DNA from: Saccharopolyspora thermophila
GTDB taxonomy: Bacteria; Actinomycetota; Actinomycetes; Mycobacteriales; Pseudonocardiaceae
Direction of reading: 5' to 3'
NCBI RefSeq assembly: GCF_014646075.1
Contig: NZ_BMMT01000008.1
Location: 124,001 to 188,000, forward strand
Length of the DNA: 64,000 nucleotides
Shown here piece after piece: positions 45,890 to 54,561 of the stretch (positions are counted from its first letter, which is position 1; each line of letters starts with the position of its first letter). Both the position numbers and the translations under genes were made by a program. Under the pieces are notes generated by a model, which was not told the origin of the DNA, searched no databases, and worked only from the letters and a program-made list of their open reading frames with translations.

Positions 45890-48222
45890 GCACGCGACGC
45901 AAGTGGGTGGGTGCGGCGGTGCCGCGCCGCGAGGACCCGCGCCTGCTGACCGGTCGCGGCCGGTACGTCGACGACCTGGACCGCGCCGGTGCGCTGTCCG
46001 CGGCGTTCGTGCGCAGTCCGCTGGCGGCGGCGCGGATCAACTCGGTGGACCTGTCCGGAGTGACCGCGGCCGAGGGTGTGCGCGCCGCGTTCACCGCGGC
46101 CGACCTGGACGTCACCGGGCTGACCGCGGTGCTGGAGCGGCCGGAGTTCACCCCGACCACGACACCGGTGCTGGCCACCGGACGGGTCCGCTACGCCGGG
46201 GAACCGGTGGCGATCGTGCTCGCCGACGACCCCTACGCCGCCGAGGACGGCACCGAACTGGCCATTGTGGACTACACGCCGCAGCGCGCGGTGACCTCCG
46301 CCGACGACGCACTGGCTGCGGACGCACCACGAGTGCACGACGAACTGACCGCGAACACCTTCCTCGACGTGACGGCCTTCGACGACGACGTCGACGAGGT
46401 CTTCGCCACCGCCGAGTGCGTGGTGCGCACCTCGCTGCGCAGCGGGCGGCAGAACGCCCTGCCGCTGGAGCCGCGCGGCTGCCTCGCCGAGTGGGTCGAC
46501 CGCGACGACCAGCTGGTGGTGCACATCTCCACCCAGGTCCCCCACGTGGTGCGCACCGCGCTGGCCCGCTGCCTCGGGCTGCGGGAACGGCAGGTGCGGG
46601 TCGTGGTGCCCGACGTCGGCGGCGGCTTCGGGCTCAAGTGCGTCGTGGGGCGCGAGGAGATCGCCGTCGCCGCGGCGGCGCTGCGCCTGCGCCGCCCGGT
46701 GAAGTGGATCGAGGACCGGCGCGAGGGGCTGACCGCCAGCTTCCTCGGCCGCGAGCAGCAGTACCAGGTGCGCGCGGCCTTCGACGGCGGCGGCCGGATC
46801 CTGGCGCTGGACGCGGAGATTCGCTGCGACGTCGGCGCCTACTCGGTGTTTCCGTTCACCAGCGGCGTCGAACCGCTGATGGCCGCCGCCGAACTGCCCG
46901 GCGTCTACCGGGTGCCGCGCTACCGCGCCCGGGCGCGCGCGGTGGCCACCAACAAGGCGCCCACCGCGCCGTACCGGGGCGTCAGCCGACCCCAGATCGT
47001 GCTGGTCATGGAGCGGCTGATGGAACGCGCCGCGCGGGAACTCGGCCTGGACGCACTGGCCGTGCGGCGGCGCAACCTCATCGACACCTTCCCGCACGCG
47101 GGCGTCAACGGCATCACCTACGACCCCGGCTCCTACCGGGAGTCGCTGGACCGGTGCGAGCAGCGGCTGCGCGAGGAGGGCTGGTTCGACCTGCGCGACA
47201 CCGCCGCGGACCGGCGCATCGGCATCGGCTTCGCCTGCTTCAACGAGCGCACCGGCTACGGCACCGAGGCGTTCGCGCAGCGCCGCATGTCGGTGGTGCC
47301 GGGCTACGACATCGCCGAGGTCCGCATGGACCCCGGCGGGGCGGTGACGGTGACGACCGGCACCTCCGCGCACGGCCAGGGCCACGAGACCACACTCGCC
47401 CAGATCGCCGCCGACCAGCTCGGCCTGCACCCGGAGGCGGTCAAGATCCGGCAGGGCGACACCGACCTGGTCAGCTACGGGTGGGGCACCTTCGCCAGTC
47501 GCTCGGCGGCCATCGGCGGTGGCGCGGTGCGCCTGGCGGCGGACCGGCTGGCCGCGCGCCTGCGCCGCATCGCCGCGCACCTGCTCGGCGCCGACGAGGA
47601 CGACATCGAACTCGACGACGGCTGGTGCCGCCACCGCGACGACCCCGGCCGCGCGGTCCCGGTCGCCGAGGTCGCGGAGGTGGCCTACCTGCGCGCGCAC
47701 CGGCTGCCCAAGGACCTCGAACCTGGGCTGTCCGCGCAGGCCGTGTTCGACGTGCTGACCTCCGGCACGTTCTCCAACGCCACCCACGGCGTCGTGGTCG
47801 AGCTGGACCCGCGCACCGGGCAGACCCGCGCGCTGCGCTACCTCGTGGTCGAGGACTGCGGCGTGGTGATCAATCCAACGATCGTCGACGGCCAGGTGCG
47901 CGGCGGCGTCGCCCAGGGCATCGCCGGGGCGCTGTACGAGCGGATCGACTACGACGACGACGGCCAGCCCACGGCGGGCAGCCTCGTGGACTACCTGGTA
48001 CCGACCGCGGCCGAGATCCCCGACGTCGACGTCGAGCACCTGGAAACCCCGTGCGCCTTCACCGAAACCGGCGCCAAGGGCATGGGCGAGGGCGGCACCA
48101 TCGGAGCGCCGGCGGCGGTGCTCAACGCGGTCAACGACGCACTGCGCGGCACCGGCGTGGAGCTGGACGCCGTGCCCATCACCCCCGAGCAGGTTCTGCG
48201 AGCCCTGGAGGGCAGTCGATGA
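45886..48222 (+). CDS. Molybdenum hydroxylase large subunit 1 (CoxL-like)
   Basis: A 778-residue molybdopterin-cytosine-dinucleotide type catalytic subunit. Motifs include PRREDPRLLTGRGRYVDDLD, VVPDVGGGFGLKCVV, NKAPTAPYRGVSRPQ, GTSAHGQGHETTLAQIAADQ and the catalytic Glu in GAKGMGEGGTIG. The active-site loop reads YRGVSR, not the YRCSFR of true CO dehydrogenase, so it hydroxylates another compound. It overlaps both neighbours by four bases. Confidence 0.9.
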   Translation: MSTRRKWVGAAVPRREDPRLLTGRGRYVDDLDRAGALSAAFVRSPLAAARINSVDLSGVTAAEGVRAAFTAADLDVTGLTAVLERPEFTPTTTPVLATGRVRYAGEPVAIVLADDPYAAEDGTELAIVDYTPQRAVTSADDALAADAPRVHDELTANTFLDVTAFDDDVDEVFATAECVVRTSLRSGRQNALPLEPRGCLAEWVDRDDQLVVHISTQVPHVVRTALARCLGLRERQVRVVVPDVGGGFGLKCVVGREEIAVAAAALRLRRPVKWIEDRREGLTASFLGREQQYQVRAAFDGGGRILALDAEIRCDVGAYSVFPFTSGVEPLMAAAELPGVYRVPRYRARARAVATNKAPTAPYRGVSRPQIVLVMERLMERAARELGLDALAVRRRNLIDTFPHAGVNGITYDPGSYRESLDRCEQRLREEGWFDLRDTAADRRIGIGFACFNERTGYGTEAFAQRRMSVVPGYDIAEVRMDPGGAVTVTTGTSAHGQGHETTLAQIAADQLGLHPEAVKIRQGDTDLVSYGWGTFASRSAAIGGGAVRLAADRLAARLRRIAAHLLGADEDDIELDDGWCRHRDDPGRAVPVAEVAEVAYLRAHRLPKDLEPGLSAQAVFDVLTSGTFSNATHGVVVELDPRTGQTRALRYLVVEDCGVVINPTIVDGQVRGGVAQGIAGALYERIDYDDDGQPTAGSLVDYLVPTAAEIPDVDVEHLETPCAFTETGAKGMGEGGTIGAPAAVLNAVNDALRGTGVELDAVPITPEQVLRALEGSR

Positions 48223-48704
48223 AGGACCAGCAACTGATCACCATCACGGTCAACGGCACCGAGCACGAGGTGCTGGTGGAGTCCCGCCGCACCCTCGCCG
48301 ACGTGCTGCGCCACGACCTCGGCCACACCGGCACGCACCTGGGCTGCGAACACGGCATCTGCGGCGCCTGCACGGTGCTGGTGGACGGGGTACCGGCGCG
48401 GTCGTGCCTGATGTTCGGCGTGCAGGCCGACGGAACCGAGGTGCGCACCGTGGAGGGGCTCGCCGACGGCGACCGGCTGTCGGACCTGCAGGAGGCGTTC
48501 TCCCGGCACCACGGCCTGCAGTGCGGGTTCTGCACCCCTGGTTTCCTGATGCTCGCCGAGGCGTACCTGGCCGAGAACCCCGGGGCGGACCGCGCCGAGA
48601 TCCGCGAGGTGGTGTCGTCGAACCTGTGCCGCTGCACCGGCTACCAGGGGATCGTGGAGGCGATCGCCGACGTCGCCGAGCGCCGCCGCCAGGAGGCGGT
48701 ATGA
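48219..48704 (+). CDS. [2Fe-2S] subunit of molybdenum hydroxylase (CoxS-type)
   Basis: A 161-residue small subunit. The first cluster uses Cys43, Cys48, Cys51 and Cys63 (LGCEHGICGACTVLVDG). The second uses Cys102/Cys105 (QCGFCTPG) and Cys137/Cys139 (NLCRCTGY). It completes one FAD-Mo-FeS enzyme and is the only FeS subunit in this operon, so the second large subunit at 48760-51033 may share it. Confidence 0.92.
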   Translation: MKDQQLITITVNGTEHEVLVESRRTLADVLRHDLGHTGTHLGCEHGICGACTVLVDGVPARSCLMFGVQADGTEVRTVEGLADGDRLSDLQEAFSRHHGLQCGFCTPGFLMLAEAYLAENPGADRAEIREVVSSNLCRCTGYQGIVEAIADVAERRRQEAV

Positions 48705-48759
48705 GCGCGCCGATTCCGTCGAATCCGATGACAGCGGCACGTTCGACCGGGGAGGCGCG

Positions 48760-51033
48760 ATGAGCACCGCGACACCGCAGCGCACCGGCGTGGTGGGCGC
48801 GCGGGTGCGGCGCCACGAGGACGACCGGTTGCTCCGGGGCCTGGGCCGGTTCGCCGACGACGTGGACCGCCTCGGGCAGGTGTACGCGCGGATGGTGCGC
48901 TCCACCGTGGCGCACGGTGCGGTCGTTGGCATCGACACCGCGGCGGCGCGGGCGCTGCCCGGCGTGGTGGCCGTGATCACCGGCGCCGACCTCGGGGACA
49001 TCCCGCCGATCCCGATCCGGTTGCCGCGCGGCGACGAGCCGCCGGACTGCCTGCAGCGGATCCTGCCGGACGAGGTGCGCTACGTGGGCGAGCCCGTCGC
49101 GGTGGTCGTCGCCGAGGACCCCTACACCGCCGAGGACGCCGCCGAACTGGTCACCGTGGACTACCGGGAACTCCCGGTGGTCGTCGACGCCGACGGCGCA
49201 CCCCCGGTGGCGCGGCTGGAGACCGGCTACGGCGACGTGGACGACGCGTTCACCACCGCCGCCCACGTCGTGGAGGTCGACGTCGAGGTCGGGCGGCACG
49301 CGGCGGTGCCGATGGAGCCGCGCGGCCTGGTCGCCGAGTACGACCCGGCCACCGGGCGGCTGCAGGTGTGGGGCGCGACCAAGGTGCCGGTATTCAACCG
49401 CGGTGTGCTCGCCCGGATGCTGGGCATGCCCGCCGAGCAGGTGCGACTGCACGCGATGGACGCCGGCGGCGGGTTCGGCGCGCGCGGCGAGTTCTACCCG
49501 GAGGACCTGCTGATCCCGTGGCTGGCGCGGCGGCTGCGGCGACCCGTCAAGTGGACCGAGGACCGCGCGGAGAACCTGGTCGCGCTCAACCACTCCCGCC
49601 AGCAGCGGCACCGCATCGCCGCCGCCTTCGACGCCGACGCCCGGCTGCTGGCGCTGCGCGACGAGATCACCCACGACAACGGCGCCTACCTGCGCACCCA
49701 CGGCCTGCTGGTCCCGGAGCTGACGGTCGGCATGCTGCCCGGCCCCTACCGCGTCCCGGCGTACCGGGCGGCGGTGGACGTGGTGCTGACCAACAAGACG
49801 CCGTGCGGCACCTACCGCGCACCCGGCCGCTACGAGGGCACGTTCGCGCGGGAACACCTGCTGGACGTCGCCGCGGACCGCATCGGCATCGACCGCGCCG
49901 AGATCCGGCGGCGCAACCTGCTGCGGCCCGACGAGATCCCGCACGTGCGGCCGCTGCGGGCGCTGGGCACCGACGTGGTGCTGGACGCGGGAGACTACCC
50001 GGCCCTGCTCGAAGCCGCGCTGGAACGCACCCGCGGCTGGCGCGAGGAGGTTGCGCGGCTGCGGGCGCGGGGCCGCCGCGCCGGGTACGGCTTCGCCGTG
50101 TTCCTGGAGAAGAGCGGGCTGGGGCCGCACGAGACCGCGGACGTGATCGTCGAGCCCAGCGGGCGGGTCCGGGTGCACTCCGGCGGCACCTCGCTGGGGC
50201 AGGGCATCGAGACCGCGCTCGCCCAGATCGCTGCCGACCGGCTGGGCGTGGACCACCGTCAGGTGCAGGTGGTCAACGGCGACACCGACCTGCAACCGTT
50301 CGGCCTGGGCTCCTGGGCGAGCCGCTCGACCGTCCTGGCGGGCAACGCCGTGGACCTCGCGGCGACCGCGGTGCTGCGGCGGGCCCGCGAGGTGGCCGCC
50401 CGGATGCTCGGCGTGGCGGCGGACCTGCTCGACCACGTCGACGGCGGATTCGAGGTGGCCGGTCGCCGCGTCGCGCTCGGCGAGATCGCCGCGGCGTGCG
50501 CGCCGGGTAGCCCTCACCTGGAACCGGGCGCGGAGCCCGGGTTGGCGGCACGGCGGGTCTTCGAGGTCGACCACATGACCTACCCCTACGGCGTGCACGT
50601 GGCGGTGGTCGACGTCGACCCGGGCACCGGGCACGTCTCGGTACCGCACTACCTGGTCGCCTACGAGGTCGGGCGGGCGATCAACCCGACGCTGGTGGAA
50701 GGCCAGCTCGTCGGCGGCGTGGCGCAGGGACTCGGCGGCGCCCTGCACGAGAACTTCCACTACGACGCGCAGGGCCAGCCGCAGGCGGTGACGTTTGTGG
50801 ACTACCTGATGCCCACGGCCGCCGAGGTGCCCGGCCTGGTTGACACGCTCATCACCGAGAACGCGCCCAGCCCGGACAACCCGCTGGGCATCAAGGGCGC
50901 TGGGGAAGGCGGGATCACCGCCGCGGGCGCGGCGCTGGCGAACGCGGTGCGCGACGCGCTCGGCCTGCCCGGCGACGTCGGCCACCTGCCGCTGTCGCCC
51001 CCGTGGCTGTGCACGCTCGCGGACTCGCGCTGA
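48760..51033 (+). CDS. Molybdenum hydroxylase large subunit 2
   Basis: A second, divergent large subunit of 757 residues. It has VGARVRRHEDDRLLRGLGRF at the N-terminus, AMDAGGGFGARGEFYPED, TPCGTYRAPGRYEGTF, GGTSLGQGIETALAQIAADR and the catalytic Glu in GIKGAGEGGITAAG. Its active-site loop (YRAPGR) differs from that of subunit 1, which suggests a different substrate. It has no private FAD or FeS subunit next to it. ATG 48760 follows GGGGAGG. Confidence 0.9.
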   Translation: MSTATPQRTGVVGARVRRHEDDRLLRGLGRFADDVDRLGQVYARMVRSTVAHGAVVGIDTAAARALPGVVAVITGADLGDIPPIPIRLPRGDEPPDCLQRILPDEVRYVGEPVAVVVAEDPYTAEDAAELVTVDYRELPVVVDADGAPPVARLETGYGDVDDAFTTAAHVVEVDVEVGRHAAVPMEPRGLVAEYDPATGRLQVWGATKVPVFNRGVLARMLGMPAEQVRLHAMDAGGGFGARGEFYPEDLLIPWLARRLRRPVKWTEDRAENLVALNHSRQQRHRIAAAFDADARLLALRDEITHDNGAYLRTHGLLVPELTVGMLPGPYRVPAYRAAVDVVLTNKTPCGTYRAPGRYEGTFAREHLLDVAADRIGIDRAEIRRRNLLRPDEIPHVRPLRALGTDVVLDAGDYPALLEAALERTRGWREEVARLRARGRRAGYGFAVFLEKSGLGPHETADVIVEPSGRVRVHSGGTSLGQGIETALAQIAADRLGVDHRQVQVVNGDTDLQPFGLGSWASRSTVLAGNAVDLAATAVLRRAREVAARMLGVAADLLDHVDGGFEVAGRRVALGEIAAACAPGSPHLEPGAEPGLAARRVFEVDHMTYPYGVHVAVVDVDPGTGHVSVPHYLVAYEVGRAINPTLVEGQLVGGVAQGLGGALHENFHYDAQGQPQAVTFVDYLMPTAAEVPGLVDTLITENAPSPDNPLGIKGAGEGGITAAGAALANAVRDALGLPGDVGHLPLSPPWLCTLADSR

Positions 51034-51046
51034 CAGGAGGACAGCA

Positions 51047-51844
51047 TTGCGGCTCACCAACGAAGTCGTGCTCCCGGCCCCGCCGGAGCAGGTGTTCGCG
51101 CTGATCAACGACGTGGAGCGGGTGGCGCCCTGCATGCCGGGCGCGACCCTGGAGGAGCGGGTGGACGACGCCTACCGGGGGCGGGTGCGGGTCAAGGTCG
51201 GCCCGATCTCCGCGGCCTACCAGGGCGTGGTGCGGTTCCTGGAGGTCGACGAGCCCGGCCACCGGCTGGTGCTCGACGCCCGCGGCACCGACCAGCACGG
51301 CAGCGGCGGTGCGGAGGCCAAGGTGGAGGTACGGGTGCGCCCGCACGACGACGGCAGCGTGCTCGCCCTGAACACCGACCTGGTGGTCCGCGGCAAGGTC
51401 GCCCAGTTCGGCCGCGGCGCCCTGGCGGGTGTCTCGCAGAAGCTCATGGAGCAGTTCGCCGACAACCTCGGCACCCTCCTGACGCAACCAGCGCCGCCCC
51501 GCGCGGCGCACGCCGGACCGTCGCGCACCGAAGCGCCGCCCGCCGCACCCGTCGTCACCGCACCGTCCCGCACCGAATCCGCTCCGGTCGCGGCTCAGGT
51601 CGCCCCGGAGTCCGAACTGGACGGTCTTGCGCTGGTCGCGCTGCCGCTGCTGAAGCGCGTCGCGCCGATCGCGGCTGCCCTGGTCGTCGGCGCCCTCGCG
51701 GGCCGGGTGCTCGGCCGCGGCTCGCGGCGGCCCACCGTGCTCGCCGACGAGGAGGTCACCGCGATCCTCCACATCGGACACCAGCGCTACCAGGTGCCGG
51801 TCCGCCGCACGCTCACCCTGCTGCGAAGGAGAACCCGACGATGA
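51047..51844 (+). CDS. CoxG-like SRPBCC protein with C-terminal membrane segment
   Basis: A 265-residue protein starting at TTG, with AGGAGG 6 bases upstream. Residues 1-150 are the CoxG/SRPBCC fold (EVVLPAPPEQVFALINDVER, then VAPCMPGATLEE). A Pro/Ala-rich linker leads to one hydrophobic segment (IAAALVVGALAGRVLG). CoxG proteins recruit molybdenum hydroxylases to the membrane for electron transfer to quinones, so this may anchor the two enzymes. Confidence 0.85.
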   Translation: MRLTNEVVLPAPPEQVFALINDVERVAPCMPGATLEERVDDAYRGRVRVKVGPISAAYQGVVRFLEVDEPGHRLVLDARGTDQHGSGGAEAKVEVRVRPHDDGSVLALNTDLVVRGKVAQFGRGALAGVSQKLMEQFADNLGTLLTQPAPPRAAHAGPSRTEAPPAAPVVTAPSRTESAPVAAQVAPESELDGLALVALPLLKRVAPIAAALVVGALAGRVLGRGSRRPTVLADEEVTAILHIGHQRYQVPVRRTLTLLRRRTRR

Positions 51845-51908
51845 TGCTTCCCGCCGCGGCCCCAAGCCGCCCGGCCGGTCCTCGGCTCCTGCGCTGATCG
51901 GAGGAACA

Positions 51909-52595
51909 ATGTTGCGCTGCACCCGTCCCGTGCCGGCCGTGCTGGTCCTCGACCTGGACCGGCCCGAACGGCACAACGCCTTCGACGCGGCCCTCGTCGC
52001 GGCTCTGCTCGAGCAGCTCGTTGAGGCCGCCGCCGACGAGGTGCTGCGGGCGGTCGTCATCGGTTCCACCAGCCGCGGCCGGTTCTGCGCCGGAGCGGAT
52101 CTGTCGGTGTCCGACGAGGAACGCCGGGGTGTCAGTGACGGCCTCTACGCGCTGTACGAGCGGATGCTGCGGTTGCCGATCCCGGTGGTGGTCGCCGTGG
52201 ACGGTGCGGCCGTGGGCGGGGGAGCGCAGCTGGCGCTGGCGGCTGACGTGCGGCTCGGTTCGCCGCAGGCCCGCTTCCGGTTCGCCGGCCCCGGGCACGG
52301 GTTGTCGGTCGGGCCGTGGGGCCTGCCCTCGACCGTGGGCCGCCGCGCGCTGGAACTCGTGCTCAGCCAGCGGTTCGTGCCCGCTGACGAGGCGGCGGCC
52401 ATCGGTTTGCTCGACCGGGTCGTCGACGATCCGCACGCCGCCGCCGTCGACCTCGCGGCGTCGGTGGCGCAGCTGGACCGCGACGCCGTGCGCCGCGCCA
52501 AGGAGCACGTCGTCGCGGGGGAGAGGCTGGTGGAACGCCTCGCCGCGGAGCGCGCGGCCAACACCGCCGTGTTCGACGGCGCGGTCCGGCGCTGA
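51909..52595 (+). CDS. Enoyl-CoA hydratase/isomerase family protein
   Basis: A 228-residue crotonase-fold protein. It has the oxyanion-hole segments SRGRFCAGADLS and VDGAAVGGGAQLALAADVRL. In the second active-site region, FRFAGPGHGLSVGPWGLPST, the usual catalytic Glu of hydratases is replaced by other residues, so an isomerase, hydrolase or ring-cleaving reaction is possible. It is in the molybdenum hydroxylase operon. Confidence 0.85.
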   Translation: MLRCTRPVPAVLVLDLDRPERHNAFDAALVAALLEQLVEAAADEVLRAVVIGSTSRGRFCAGADLSVSDEERRGVSDGLYALYERMLRLPIPVVVAVDGAAVGGGAQLALAADVRLGSPQARFRFAGPGHGLSVGPWGLPSTVGRRALELVLSQRFVPADEAAAIGLLDRVVDDPHAAAVDLAASVAQLDRDAVRRAKEHVVAGERLVERLAAERAANTAVFDGAVRR

Positions 52596-52636
52596 CCGCC
52601 CGAGTTGGTATGTCACATCGCACGTGGGAGGTTCGA

Positions 52637-53518
52637 GTGCCCTACGCCACCAGCGACGACGGGGTGCGCCTGTACTACGAGGAAGCCGGTTCCGGCGTCC
52701 CCCTGGTCTTCGTCCACGAGTTCGCCGGTGACCACCGCTCCTGGGAACCGCAGGTGCGGCACTTCGCCCGCCGCTACCGCTGCGTCGTCTACGCCGCGCG
52801 CGGCTATCCGCCCTCGGACGTGCCCACCGACCCGGACAGCTACGACCAGTACCGCGCGGTGGCGGACCTGGTGACGGTGCTGGACGCGATCGGCGCCGAC
52901 CGCGCCCACGTCGTCGGCAACTCGATGGGCGGTTTCTGCACCCTCCACTTCGGACTGAGGCATCCGGAACGGGCCCGTTCCCTGGTGGTCGCCGGGTGTG
53001 GCTACGGCGCGCACCCCGACGCGCGGGAGAAGTTCCGCGCCGAGTCAGAGAAGGTCGCGGTGGCCTTCGAGACCGAAGGTTCGGCGGACATGGCGACGTG
53101 GTACGGATTCGGCCCGGCGCGCGTGCAGTTCCAGAACAAGGATCCGCGCGGCCACGCCGAGCACGTCGCGGTGCTCGCCGAGCACGACCCGGTGGGCGCG
53201 GCGCTGACCATGCGCGGCGTGCAGAAGGCCCGCCCGTCGCTGTACGACCTGCGCGCCGACCTGGCCGCGATGGACGTGCCGACACTGATCGTCGCCGGTG
53301 ACGAGGACGAGGGCGTGCTCGAAACCGATCTGATGCTCAAGCGCACCATCCCGCGAAGCGGGCTGGTCGTGCTGCCCAAGACCGGCCACGTCACCAACCT
53401 CGAAGAACCCGAGCTGTTCAACCACCACGTCGAACGCTTCCTGGCCCAGGTCGAGCACGACCGCTGGCCGGCCCGGGACCCGCGTTCGCTGAGCACGTCG
53501 ACCACGGGCGCCAAGTAA
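52637..53518 (+). CDS. Alpha/beta hydrolase
   Basis: A 293-residue serine hydrolase. The HEFAGDHRSWEP oxyanion loop, nucleophile elbow GNSMGG (about residue 97), acid in AGDEDEG and His in KTGHVTNLEEPELF are all visible. GTG 52637 is preferred, as GGGAGG lies 6 bases before it and the protein then starts VPYATSDDGVRLYYEE; an upstream ATG at 52610 is possible. In context it may open a ring or cleave a C-C or ester bond. Confidence 0.88.
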   Translation: MPYATSDDGVRLYYEEAGSGVPLVFVHEFAGDHRSWEPQVRHFARRYRCVVYAARGYPPSDVPTDPDSYDQYRAVADLVTVLDAIGADRAHVVGNSMGGFCTLHFGLRHPERARSLVVAGCGYGAHPDAREKFRAESEKVAVAFETEGSADMATWYGFGPARVQFQNKDPRGHAEHVAVLAEHDPVGAALTMRGVQKARPSLYDLRADLAAMDVPTLIVAGDEDEGVLETDLMLKRTIPRSGLVVLPKTGHVTNLEEPELFNHHVERFLAQVEHDRWPARDPRSLSTSTTGAK

Positions 53519-53538
53519 CCACCAAGGAGGAGTCCACC

Positions 53539-54336
53539 ATGGACATGCAACTGGACGGCAAGATCGCCTTCGTCACCGGGGCCAGCAAGGGAATCGGCCG
53601 GGCCTGCGCCGAACAGCTGGCCGCCGAGGGCTGCGACGTGGTCATCACCGCCCGCACCGAGGCCGACATCACCCGCGCCGCCGAGGAGATCGCCGCGGCC
53701 AGCGGCCGCAAGGTCCTCGGCCTGGCCGGGGACATGAGCGTCACCGCAGACGTGCAGCGCTGCGTCGACACCGCCATCGAGCAATTCGGCCGCATCGACG
53801 TCGTGGTCACCTGCGCCGGTTCCTCGCCCGGCGGGCTGCTGGAGGAGCTGACCGAGGAGCAGTGGCTGGGCAGCATGCAGCTGAAGTTTCTCGGCTACGT
53901 GCGCACGGTCCGCGCGGTCATCGGGCACATGCGGGAGCGTGGCGAGGGGTCGATCGTGCTCGTGGTCGGCAACGACGGCCTCAAGCCGTCGTACTGGGAG
54001 ATGACCGCCGGGGCCGCCAACGCCGCCGACATCAACTTCGCCGCCTCGGTCGCCGAGCAGTACGGTCCGCTGGGCATCCGGTGCAACACCGTCAACCCGG
54101 GTCCGGTGAACACCGATCGGTGGGCGGGTCTGGAGGCGGCGTTCGCCCGGGACAAGGGAGTCTCGCCGGAACGCGCGCACGAACTGGCGCTGTCCTCGCT
54201 GCCGCTGGGCCGGATCTGCGAGCCGGAGGAGGTCGCCAACGTGGTCACCTTCCTGGCCTCGCCGCGCGCCAGCTACCTCAACGGCGCGCACATCCCGGTC
54301 GACGGCGGTCAGCGCAAGGCGCTCATGGACGTGTGA
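53539..54336 (+). CDS. Short-chain dehydrogenase/reductase with atypical active site
   Basis: A 265-residue Rossmann-fold protein. The cofactor motif is VTGASKGIGRAC (about residues 12-23), and VVVTCAGSSPGG is also present. Where most SDRs have YxxxK, this reads SYWEMTAGAANAADINFAAS, with no Lys in the expected place. It belongs to a subgroup with an xAGxAAN-type segment instead. C-terminal LNGAHIPVDGGQ is typical. The exact reaction is unclear. Confidence 0.85.
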   Translation: MDMQLDGKIAFVTGASKGIGRACAEQLAAEGCDVVITARTEADITRAAEEIAAASGRKVLGLAGDMSVTADVQRCVDTAIEQFGRIDVVVTCAGSSPGGLLEELTEEQWLGSMQLKFLGYVRTVRAVIGHMRERGEGSIVLVVGNDGLKPSYWEMTAGAANAADINFAASVAEQYGPLGIRCNTVNPGPVNTDRWAGLEAAFARDKGVSPERAHELALSSLPLGRICEPEEVANVVTFLASPRASYLNGAHIPVDGGQRKALMDV

Positions 54337-54405
54337 CCGCCCAGGGTGGCCGGGCCCGGTCCTCACCACGAACCCACCCGGCCGGGCCCGCGACCACCGC
54401 CAACC

Positions 54406-54506
54406 CCGGGTACCCGAATTCCCAGGTTTGGGCAAATTTGGAGCCCGCTCCCGCACCGCAAGCGTGGGGCGGGGGGCCAAGTTGAGGCACATTCGGGATT
54501 CCCGGG
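54406..54506 (+). repeat. Hairpin-forming intergenic repeat, copy 3 (possible terminator)
   Basis: CCCGGG-TA-CCCGAAT (54406-54420) pairs with ATTCGGG-ATT-CCCGGG (54491-54506), enclosing smaller stems including one around CCAGGTTTGGGCAAATTTGG. It separates the SDR from the MFS gene. The inner word GTTTGGGCAAATTTGGAG (54426-54443) resembles the repeat words at 671 and 21008. Confidence 0.45.
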
Positions 54507-54561
54507 AGGCCCTGGGGGAACGACAACCAGCAAGACCGGTCAGCACAGCAAGGGGAGCCCC

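Noticed and set aside
45346-48039. Very long minus-strand open frame opposite the Mo-hydroxylase genes
   Set aside because: It is low-complexity His/Arg/Gly/Val-rich sequence typical of the antisense of high-GC genes. The plus strand encodes clear enzymes.
48701-48763. 20-codon open frame MSAPIPSNPM... between the FeS and second large subunit genes
   Set aside because: It is short and has no recognisable motif. It simply spans the gap before the ATG at 48760.
45032-51844. Aerobic carbon monoxide dehydrogenase (coxMLSG)
   Set aside because: Neither large subunit has the YRCSFR active-site loop of true CO dehydrogenase, and the surrounding genes are catabolic.
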